Origin: Desmonostoc vinosum HA7617-LM4
GTDB taxonomy: Bacteria; Cyanobacteriota; Cyanobacteriia; Cyanobacteriales; Nostocaceae
Reading direction: 5' to 3'
DNA length: 64,000 nt
Assembly (NCBI GenBank): GCA_019359515.1
Contig: JAHHHC010000001.1
Span: forward strand, 186,001-250,000
The translations under genes and the position numbers were made by a program. The notes under the pieces were generated by a model. It had not been told where the DNA came from. It ran no database searches and worked only from the letters and a program-made list of their open reading frames with translations. Positions 54,398 through 61,735 of this stretch are shown here, piece by piece. Each line of letters starts with the position of its first letter. Position 1 is the stretch's first letter.

Positions 54398-55252
54398 ATG
54401 AACATTCAAGTTGTTGGTGTGGTTGGAGCAGGTGTAATGGGCATTGGGGTATCACAAAACCTTGCCCAAACTGGATATCAAGTAATTTTAGTAGATATTT
54501 CAGAAGCAATTTTAGAGCGTGCCCAGCAAGAAATTAGGAAGAATATTCGCTTTCAAGGGTTTTTCAAAAAAGGCGAAAATACCAAAAGCCCTGATGACAT
54601 CCTCAAAAATATTCAATTTTCTACTGATTATAGATTTTTAGAAAATGCTGAATTTGTTATTGAAAATGCAACAGAAAAATGGGATATAAAAAAGGAGATT
54701 TATAGTAAAATAGATCATATCTGCCCTAAAAAAGCGATATTTGCAGCTAATACATCGGCCATTTCTATTACTCGCCTCGCTTCAGTAACCCAGCGTGCTG
54801 ATCAAGTTATTGGTACACATTTCATGAACCCTGTACCAATAAAGCCAATGGTAGAAGTAATTCGGGGATATCACACTTCGCAAGAAACAATTACTACGAC
54901 TCAAAATGTATTAGCTCAAATGGGTAAAGAATGCGTTATTGTTAACGACTCACCGGGTTTTGTTTCCAATCGAGTTTTGATGTTGACAATTAACGAAGCT
55001 ATTTTTTTACTACACGAGCAAGTCGCTACAGTGGAAGAAGTAGATAAAATTTTTAAATCCTGCTTTGGTCACAAAATGGGGCCATTAGAAACTGCTGATT
55101 TGATAGGTTTAGATACAATTTTGTATTCTATTGAAGTTTTATATGAAAGTTTTAACGACAGTAAATACAGACCCTGTGCCATGTTGAAAAAAATGGTAGA
55201 TGCCGGGTTGCATGGACGCAAGAGTGGGCAAGGTTTTTATACTTATAACTGA
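54398..55252 (+). CDS. 3-hydroxyacyl-CoA dehydrogenase-like enzyme of hydroxymalonyl-ACP synthesis
   Basis: This 284-residue enzyme has an N-terminal NAD-binding fold VGVVGAGVMGIGVSQNLA and a C-terminal helical domain with HFMNPVPIKPMVEVI, the catalytic His/Asn pair and DSPGFVSNRVLM. Alone it resembles 3-hydroxybutyryl-CoA dehydrogenase. With the ACP, acyl-CoA dehydrogenase and FkbH-like genes that follow it matches the set known from zwittermicin and ansamitocin pathways. There this enzyme oxidises glyceryl-ACP to the 2-hydroxy-3-oxo form. A 103-bp MITE lies directly after its stop. The role is inferred from the neighbourhood. Confidence 0.9.
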   Translation: MNIQVVGVVGAGVMGIGVSQNLAQTGYQVILVDISEAILERAQQEIRKNIRFQGFFKKGENTKSPDDILKNIQFSTDYRFLENAEFVIENATEKWDIKKEIYSKIDHICPKKAIFAANTSAISITRLASVTQRADQVIGTHFMNPVPIKPMVEVIRGYHTSQETITTTQNVLAQMGKECVIVNDSPGFVSNRVLMLTINEAIFLLHEQVATVEEVDKIFKSCFGHKMGPLETADLIGLDTILYSIEVLYESFNDSKYRPCAMLKKMVDAGLHGRKSGQGFYTYN

Positions 55253-55253
55253 A

Positions 55254-55356
55254 TAAGCTGTTCCACATATAACTTGCATAATTAGGGCGGGCAAGATGCC
55301 CACACCACAAGAGTTTTATTTAATTTGATTATGTAATTTAGATGTTTTTTAGCTTA
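55254..55356 (-). repeat. 103-bp MITE-like repeat, copy C (inverted)
   Basis: Read on the minus strand it is nearly identical to the copies at 19393 and 23842, with GTGGTGTGGG for GTGGGGTGGG. It starts two bases after the dehydrogenase stop and ends 34 bases before the ACP gene, inside the hydroxymalonyl-ACP set. Confidence 0.85.
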
Positions 55357-55390
55357 CAGGAAACAGAGGAAGAAAATAAGGGGTTTTTAA

Positions 55391-55675
55391 ATGTCAGAAA
55401 TTCTCGTGCAAGTAAAATTAAATATGAAAGAAACACAATCCAAAATCAAAGCATTCCTTTCGCGATTTTTTCGCAATCACGATTTGCGACCAGATGAAGA
55501 TATATTTGCTCTTGGCTTCGTTAATTCTATGTTTGCCATGCAAATTGTTTTATTCATAGAACAAGAGTTTCAAATTACTATCGAAAATGAAGATTTGGAG
55601 TTTGATAATTTTAGAACTATCAATGCGATGACTCATTTGGTTGAAAGTAAAAAGACTTTGGTAACACAAGAATGA
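55391..55675 (+). CDS. Stand-alone acyl carrier protein for hydroxymalonyl-ACP
   Basis: This 94-residue ACP is a four-helix protein. The phosphopantetheine Ser sits in LGFVNSMFAMQIV (about residue 52), where the usual D-S-L is N-S-M. G-F-V-N-S-L/M-F-A-M is the characteristic wording of the ACPs of methoxymalonyl and hydroxymalonyl pathways (ZmaD, Asm14, FkbJ types). It should carry the glyceryl to hydroxymalonyl intermediates and hand the extender to a PKS acyltransferase. It lies 28 bases before the acyl-CoA dehydrogenase gene. Length normal. Confidence 0.92.
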   Translation: MSEILVQVKLNMKETQSKIKAFLSRFFRNHDLRPDEDIFALGFVNSMFAMQIVLFIEQEFQITIENEDLEFDNFRTINAMTHLVESKKTLVTQE

Positions 55676-55703
55676 GTAAAAAATTAGTCAGTTTCATAAT
55701 ATT

Positions 55704-56867
55704 ATGAAATTAGAGTTGAGTGATGAACAGAAAAATGCTAAAGCTGAATTTAGAGCTTTTGCAGATGCAGAAATTATTCCAGATGCCAATGACTGCGAAC
55801 AAAAAGAATATACTCCTCTCAAGCTTATAAAACAGCTTGCTCAAAGAGGATATTTAGGGGCTATTTTACCAAAAGCTTTTGGTGGTAGCGGCATGGATAT
55901 GATTACATTTGGTCATCTTAATGAAGAAATTGGCCGTGGTTGTTCTTCATTGCGGAGTTTGTTGACAGTACATAACATGGTTTCGCAAGTCATTTGGAAA
56001 TGGGGTAATAAATCTCAAAAAGATTATTGGCTTCCCAAATTATCATCTGGTGAAATAATCGCGGCCTTTGCATTAAGCGAACCTAGTGTAGGTAGTGATG
56101 CCAAAAGTGTAGAAACTACAGCAACTATTTCTGGTGACTGTTATGTTTTAAATGGGCAAAAAAAATGGATTACCTATGGACAAATTGCTGATATTTTTTT
56201 AGTGTTTGCCCAATGTGATGGAAAACCTGCTGCATTTTTAGTTGCAAAAAATAGTCCCGGACTTGAAATCAAACCAATTTTTGGAATGTTGGGTGTTAAA
56301 GCCTCAATGTTAGCAGAGTTACACCTTAATAACTGTGAGATTCCACAGTCTAATTTAGTGGGTAAGTTGGGTTTTGGTTTTTCCTATGTTGCTGCTTCTG
56401 CACTTGATTATGGTAGATACAGTGTGGCTTGGGGTTGTGTAGGTATTGCTCAAGCTTGTTTGGAAGCTTGTCTGAAATATACAAATGAACGTCAGCAATT
56501 TGGTGTTTATTTGAAAGAACATCAATTAATTAGACAAATGATTACTGAGATGATTACTAATTTGAAGGCAGCAAGATTACTGTGCTATCAAGCAGGTTAT
56601 TTCAAAGATATTGGGAATTCCAACTCGTTTAGTGAAACTGCAATTGCTAAATATTTTGCTGCCAAAGTTGCTGCCAAAATCGCTACTGATGCTGTACAAA
56701 TTCACGGTGGAAATGGTTGCAGCAGTGATTACTCGGTGGCGAGATATTGGCGGGATGCAAAAATTATGGAAATTATTGAAGGTAGCACACAAATTCAGCA
56801 AATTACAATCGCAGATTACGGTTATCAAGAATATCTACCAAAACTAGAGAAACTTTATGTTTCTTAG
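55704..56867 (+). CDS. Acyl-CoA dehydrogenase-like oxidase of hydroxymalonyl-ACP synthesis
   Basis: This 387-residue flavoprotein has the three-domain acyl-CoA dehydrogenase fold: AFGGSGMDMITFGHLNEEIG in the N-terminal helices, FALSEPSVGSDAKSVET (FAD contact), GQKKWITYGQIADIFLV, and a C-terminal KIMEIIEGSTQIQQIT (the flavin/substrate loop). In zwittermicin and ansamitocin this family member (ZmaE, Asm15) acts on ACP-bound 2-hydroxy-3-oxopropionate, completing hydroxymalonyl-ACP. Placement between the ACP and FkbH genes supports that over a beta-oxidation role. Confidence 0.9.
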   Translation: MKLELSDEQKNAKAEFRAFADAEIIPDANDCEQKEYTPLKLIKQLAQRGYLGAILPKAFGGSGMDMITFGHLNEEIGRGCSSLRSLLTVHNMVSQVIWKWGNKSQKDYWLPKLSSGEIIAAFALSEPSVGSDAKSVETTATISGDCYVLNGQKKWITYGQIADIFLVFAQCDGKPAAFLVAKNSPGLEIKPIFGMLGVKASMLAELHLNNCEIPQSNLVGKLGFGFSYVAASALDYGRYSVAWGCVGIAQACLEACLKYTNERQQFGVYLKEHQLIRQMITEMITNLKAARLLCYQAGYFKDIGNSNSFSETAIAKYFAAKVAAKIATDAVQIHGGNGCSSDYSVARYWRDAKIMEIIEGSTQIQQITIADYGYQEYLPKLEKLYVS

Positions 56868-56931
56868 TTTATATCTTGACCTGTCAAACTTTCAGTCGTA
56901 AAAATTACCTAATTGTTCGGCTACGCTGATA

Positions 56932-56986
56932 TCCGCCAGGGATTGTAAATCCCTGCCTAATAGCAAAAGTCCATTAGAAATGGACT
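56932..56986 (-). repeat. Two-hairpin element, third copy
   Basis: On the minus strand: stem 1 AGTCCATT/AATGGACT, the linker TTTGCTATTAG, stem 2 CAGGGATT/AATCCCTG, then GCGGAT. This has the same layout as the pair at 23982-24111 with different, still complementary, stem bases. It lies in the acyl-CoA dehydrogenase to FkbH spacer. Confidence 0.7.
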
Positions 56987-57112
56987 AAATACAGAGGTAA
57001 ATGGATATGCGATTTTTATTACTTTATTGCAGCAAATTCATTATTTTAACTGACAGGTGCAAGATGTAGGTTAGTGTTAAAAAACGTAAAAATCTAGCAT
57101 AATAATTAAGTC

Positions 57113-58189
57113 ATGTTTCTCTCAAAAACTGAAACTTTAAATCACGAACAAACTGCTAAGAAGATTATTAAATGTGTAGTTTGGGATTTAGATAACACCC
57201 TTTGGCATGGTGTGTTATTAGAAGACGATCGCATCTTTTTACAAAACCAGATAATTGAAATTCTCCAAATATTAGATGAGCGGGGAATATTACAATCCAT
57301 TGCTAGTAAAAATGAACATGTAAAAGCCATAGATAAATTGCAAGAGTTGGGATTAAAAGAGTATTTTCTCTATCCTCAAATTAACTGGAATTCTAAAGTT
57401 AGTTCTCTTCAAGAAATTGCTAAAGCACTTAATATCAGTATTGATGCGATCGCCTTTATTGATGACGATACGTTTGAGTTAGAAGAAGTCAAATTTTCTC
57501 TTCCAGAAGTCCTCTGTATCAATGCTGCAAAAATCACCAATTTACTAGATATGCCGGAGATGAATCCCCGTTTTATTACAGAGGATTCAAAACTGAGAAG
57601 GCAAATGTATCTTAGCGATTTAGAAAGGCAATCAGATGAAAAAGAATTTATTGGTACTCAAGAAGAATTTTTAGCTACTTTGGATATGACTTTTACTATC
57701 TCTTCTGCCAAAGAAGCAGATTTACAACGTGCTGAAGAGTTAACAATCAGAACAAATCAGTTAAATACAACTGGTTATACCTTTTCTTATGCAGAACTCA
57801 ATCAATTTCGTCAGTCAGATAATCATCAACTGCTCACAGCTGATTTATCTGATAAATATGGGAGTTACGGTAAAATTGGTTTGGCTTTAGTGGAATGCCA
57901 AGAAAGCTTTTGGACTATCAAACTATTATTGATGTCTTGTCGAGTCATGTCCAGAGGTGTAGGGACAATTTTGCTGAATCATTTGATGAGATTAGCAAAA
58001 AAGCATGGCGTTAGATTACGTGCTGAATTTATTTCTAATCATCGTAATCGCATGATGTATATTACTTATAAATTCGCAGGCTTTAAAGAAATTGATACTC
58101 AAGGAAATTTAATCATTTTAGAAAATGATTTAAGGCAAATTTCAACTGCGCCTGAGTACGTGAAATTAGAAATTATCGATAATAAATAA
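57113..58189 (+). CDS. FkbH-like HAD phosphatase/glyceryltransferase
   Basis: The 358 residues carry a HAD-IIIC domain, VVWDLDNTLWHGVLLEDD (nucleophile Asp and the D-x-D acid, about 22-24), and FIDDDTFELEEV. A GNAT-like C-terminal half follows, with LLMSCRVMSRGVGTILLNHLM. FkbH proteins take 1,3-bisphosphoglycerate, remove the phosphate and load glycerate onto an ACP, the first step to methoxymalonyl or hydroxymalonyl-ACP. The conserved C-R-V-M-x-R-G motif is intact. It ends 46 bases before the second NRPS gene. This is the most specific marker of the set. Confidence 0.93.
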   Translation: MFLSKTETLNHEQTAKKIIKCVVWDLDNTLWHGVLLEDDRIFLQNQIIEILQILDERGILQSIASKNEHVKAIDKLQELGLKEYFLYPQINWNSKVSSLQEIAKALNISIDAIAFIDDDTFELEEVKFSLPEVLCINAAKITNLLDMPEMNPRFITEDSKLRRQMYLSDLERQSDEKEFIGTQEEFLATLDMTFTISSAKEADLQRAEELTIRTNQLNTTGYTFSYAELNQFRQSDNHQLLTADLSDKYGSYGKIGLALVECQESFWTIKLLLMSCRVMSRGVGTILLNHLMRLAKKHGVRLRAEFISNHRNRMMYITYKFAGFKEIDTQGNLIILENDLRQISTAPEYVKLEIIDNK

Positions 58190-58235
58190 TTAGAAATCTA
58201 TATTTACATTTTCCAGGATTTTCTTGAGGGGCATC

Positions 58236-61200
58236 ATGGATACTAAAAGAGACGAAATCTCACAACGACGTTCTCAACTATCACTAACTAAACAGGCGCT
58301 ATTTGCTAAGCGTTTACAGGGGAAAGTTGAGTCTACAGAATTACAAGTTATTCCTCGACGTTCTCAACACAATCCTGCACCCTTATCTTTTGCTCAAGAG
58401 CGATTGTGGTTGCTAGACCAATTAGAATCTGGTATTAGTATATACAATATGTCTGGGGCTATACTATTAAAAGGTCGGCTGAACTTCATAGCCCTAGAAG
58501 CTAGTATTAACGAGATTATCAACCGCCACGAAATCCTGCGAACCAGCTTGGCGATCGCCGATGGACAACCAATACAGACAATCAAAAATGAATTTAAATT
58601 TACATTACCAACCTTAGATTTACGCAATTTATCCGCCACAGAACGCCAGCCAGAGGTGCAGCGGCTGCTTACCCAAGAACAAAAGCAGCCATTCGATCTC
58701 ACAAAACCGGGACTGCTGCGAGTGACTCTCCTACAGCTAGGTGAGCTAGAACATCTGATGCTGTTTACAATTCACCATATCATCGCTGATGTGTGGTCGC
58801 GGGGGGTTTTCTTCGGAGAATTAACAGTACTTTACGAAGCTTTCTGTGTAGGGAAACCCTCTCCCCTGCCAGAATTACCCATCCAGTATGCAGATTATGC
58901 TGTTTGGCAACGCCAGTGGTTGAGAGAAGAAGTATTGCAAACTCACCTAACCTACTGGCAGCAACAACTTCAAGGCGATCTCCCTATCCTCAACTTACCT
59001 AGCGATCGCCCGCGATCAGCCATCCAAACTTACCAGGGTGCAAGCCAATCCTTCCTTTTACCCAAGTCCCTAACTCAGGCGCTAAAAGATTTGAGTCGCC
59101 GCGAAGAAGTAACATTGTTCATGACGCTACTGGCGGCGTTCCAAACGTTATTATATCGCTACACACAGCAGGATGATATCTTAGTCGGTTCACCTTTTGC
59201 TAACCGCAATCGGGAGGAACTCGAAGGGTTAATTGGATTTTTGGTAAATACGCTGATCCTGCGTGGTGACTTATCAGGAAATCCCAGTTTTAGAGAATTG
59301 TTGAGTCGGGTACGCGAGGTTGTTTTAGGCGCGATCGCTCATCAAGACTTACCATTTGAAAAGTTCCTGGAGACACTCAAACCTCATCCCAGTCTCAGAC
59401 ACAAACCGCCGTTTCAAGTCATGTTCTCCCTGCAAAATCTGCCAGAGATAGTCTTAGAAATGCCGGAGATTACCCTGAGTCTGCTAGAAGTGGAAAACAA
59501 AACGGCATTTTTTGATGTGGTTTTGTCTATGCGGGAGACAGAACAAGGACTGACAGGTACTTTAGAATACAACACCGATTTATTCGATGCAGACACAATT
59601 ACTCGGATGCTGGGGCATTTCCAGACATTATTAACAGCGATTGTTACCAATCCCGACGAGCAAATCAACTACTTACCTTTACTAACTCAGCAAGAAAAAC
59701 TGACTCTGCAACAGTGGCAGCAAATTAGCACTCATTACCCGAAAACTGCAACTCTGCATCAACTATTTGAGGCCCAAGTTGAGCGTACACCAGATGCGAT
59801 CGCCGTGATTTTCGACGATCAAAAACTCACCTACCAAGAACTCAACCGTCAAGCCAACAAACTTGCCCACCAATTACAAAGCTTGGGTGTAGAATCAGAA
59901 ACCAAAGTTGGTTTGTGCGTTGAGCGATCGCCCCACATGATAGTAGGAATCTTGGGTATTCTCAAAGCTGGTGGGGCTTATATACCCTTAGATCCAAACT
60001 ATCCTCAAGAGCGGTTAAACTTCATCTGGGAGGATGCCCAAATCTCCGTCCTAGTTACGCAAACCCAGTTACTCGAAAAATTCACTCAACATTCTACACC
60101 AGTCATTGCGATCGATGCATTGCAGGAAATAGGAGAAACTATTTCCTGTTCCCCCTTAAGCATTCCCTTCCTCCCAGATAACCTTGCTTACGTCATTTAC
60201 ACTTCCGGTTCCACAGGTAAACCCAAAGGAGTTTTGTGTACCCACTACAATGTAGTGCGTTTATTTCAGGCAACTCAATCTTGGTTTAACTTTAGCGATC
60301 GCGATGTCTTTTCACTCTTCCACTCCATCGCCTTCGACTTCTCAGTTTGGGAAATTTGGGCAGCTTTACTCAACGGCGGACGGCTGGTAATCGTTCCCTA
60401 CTGGGTAAGCCGTTCCCCCGAAGCCTTCTATGACTTATTACATCAGCAACAGGTAACAGTTCTCAACCAGACACCCTCAGCCTTTCGCCAACTCATCCGA
60501 GTAGAAGAGACTCCCGAAAATCTCAAAGACTTACAATTGCGTCTGGTAATTTTTGGCGGCGAAGCCTTAGAATTATCCAGCTTACAACCTTGGTTTGAAC
60601 ATCACGGGGACAAATCACCGCAATTAATTAACATGTACGGCATTACCGAAACCACCGTACACGTTACCTATCGCCCGATCGCAATTACCGATTTACACAA
60701 TCACTCTGGGAGTGCGATCGGTTGCCCGATTCCCGATTTGCAAATTTACTTATTAGATCCCAATCAGCAGCCAGTACCAATTGGCATCCCCGGCGAAATG
60801 TATATCGGTGGTGCTGGTTTAGCACGCGGTTATCTCAACCGTCCTGAACTCACCTCCTCAAAGTTTCTTACCAATCCCTTTAACAATTCAAAATTTAATT
60901 GCCTTTACAGATCTGGTGACTTGGCTCGCTACTTACCTAGCGGTAATATAGAATACTTAGGACGAATTGATAATCAAGTAAAAATCCGGGGCTTCAGGAT
61001 TGAATTAGGAGAGATTGAGACAGCATTAGCAGGGCATCCCGACGTAGCAGAAGTTACAGTTATAGTTCGAGAGGACATACCCAAAGACCAACGCCTAGTA
61101 GCTTACATAGTGCCACGCCGAGAGAAAACCCCAGTTCTCCACCTGCGAGACTTTCTCAAAGAAAAACTACCAGAGTATATGCTGCCATCAGCATTTGTCA

Positions 61201-61631
61201 TCTTAGATACTTTGCCGCTCACCTCCAACGGCAAAATAGACCAAAAAGCCTTGCTAGCACCAGAGCAAACCAGACAAGACTTAAGAGACTTTGTTGCACC
61301 TTACACTCCCATAGAGAAAGCGTTAGCAGAAATTTGGTCGCAACTACTTAGAATCTCTGCGATCAGCATCCACGACAACTTTTTTGAAATGGGAGGACAC
61401 TCTCTACTAGCAACCCAGCTAGTATCCCGCGTGCGCGAACACTTCCAAATAGAATTACCCCTCAAAATAATTTTTACTACCGCATTCACAATCGCAGAAC
61501 TAGCTCAAATCATCAGACAGTACCAACTTGAACAAACAAATACCGAAGACATAACAGCACTATTGCAAGAATTGAGCGAACTATCAGATAAAGAAGCCCT
61601 CATAATTGCCAACAAACTCAAAGCCACCTAA
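58236..61631 (+). CDS. NRPS module C-A(Thr)-PCP
   Basis: The protein has about 1131 residues from ATG 58236, with GAGGGG six bases upstream. An in-frame TTG at 58224 is less likely. Order: N-terminal linker; condensation domain (45-470), whose HHIIADVWSRG (about 179) has Val where Gly is usual after the catalytic H-H-x-x-x-D; adenylation domain (490-990; YTSGSTGKPKG about 655); and PCP (EMGGHSLLATQ, Ser about 1054). The A pocket, from FDFSVWEIW, VLNQTPS, VIFGGE and MYGITETTVH, reads DFWNIGMVHK, a threonine code. It should add Thr after the ketide unit. There is no epimerase, methyltransferase or thioesterase. The GT-NRPS gene follows 104 bp later. Confidence 0.93.
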   Translation: MDTKRDEISQRRSQLSLTKQALFAKRLQGKVESTELQVIPRRSQHNPAPLSFAQERLWLLDQLESGISIYNMSGAILLKGRLNFIALEASINEIINRHEILRTSLAIADGQPIQTIKNEFKFTLPTLDLRNLSATERQPEVQRLLTQEQKQPFDLTKPGLLRVTLLQLGELEHLMLFTIHHIIADVWSRGVFFGELTVLYEAFCVGKPSPLPELPIQYADYAVWQRQWLREEVLQTHLTYWQQQLQGDLPILNLPSDRPRSAIQTYQGASQSFLLPKSLTQALKDLSRREEVTLFMTLLAAFQTLLYRYTQQDDILVGSPFANRNREELEGLIGFLVNTLILRGDLSGNPSFRELLSRVREVVLGAIAHQDLPFEKFLETLKPHPSLRHKPPFQVMFSLQNLPEIVLEMPEITLSLLEVENKTAFFDVVLSMRETEQGLTGTLEYNTDLFDADTITRMLGHFQTLLTAIVTNPDEQINYLPLLTQQEKLTLQQWQQISTHYPKTATLHQLFEAQVERTPDAIAVIFDDQKLTYQELNRQANKLAHQLQSLGVESETKVGLCVERSPHMIVGILGILKAGGAYIPLDPNYPQERLNFIWEDAQISVLVTQTQLLEKFTQHSTPVIAIDALQEIGETISCSPLSIPFLPDNLAYVIYTSGSTGKPKGVLCTHYNVVRLFQATQSWFNFSDRDVFSLFHSIAFDFSVWEIWAALLNGGRLVIVPYWVSRSPEAFYDLLHQQQVTVLNQTPSAFRQLIRVEETPENLKDLQLRLVIFGGEALELSSLQPWFEHHGDKSPQLINMYGITETTVHVTYRPIAITDLHNHSGSAIGCPIPDLQIYLLDPNQQPVPIGIPGEMYIGGAGLARGYLNRPELTSSKFLTNPFNNSKFNCLYRSGDLARYLPSGNIEYLGRIDNQVKIRGFRIELGEIETALAGHPDVAEVTVIVREDIPKDQRLVAYIVPRREKTPVLHLRDFLKEKLPEYMLPSAFVILDTLPLTSNGKIDQKALLAPEQTRQDLRDFVAPYTPIEKALAEIWSQLLRISAISIHDNFFEMGGHSLLATQLVSRVREHFQIELPLKIIFTTAFTIAELAQIIRQYQLEQTNTEDITALLQELSELSDKEALIIANKLKAT

Positions 61632-61735
61632 ACTCCCATAACTCTCTGCGTCTCTGCGCGACGGCAGTCGCTACAACGGGGGTTCCCCCCGCAACGCGCT
61701 GCCTCCTCTGCGTGAAAAAAAACTAATCTAGAACC
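61632..61735. repeat. Spacer repeat block
   Basis: CTCTGCGTCTCTGCGC is followed by GACGGCAGTCGCTACAACGG and GGGTTCCCCCCGCAACGCGC. Parts of this block recur at 110-235 and inside the PKS gene at 50700-50735. No coding signal is present. Confidence 0.65.
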
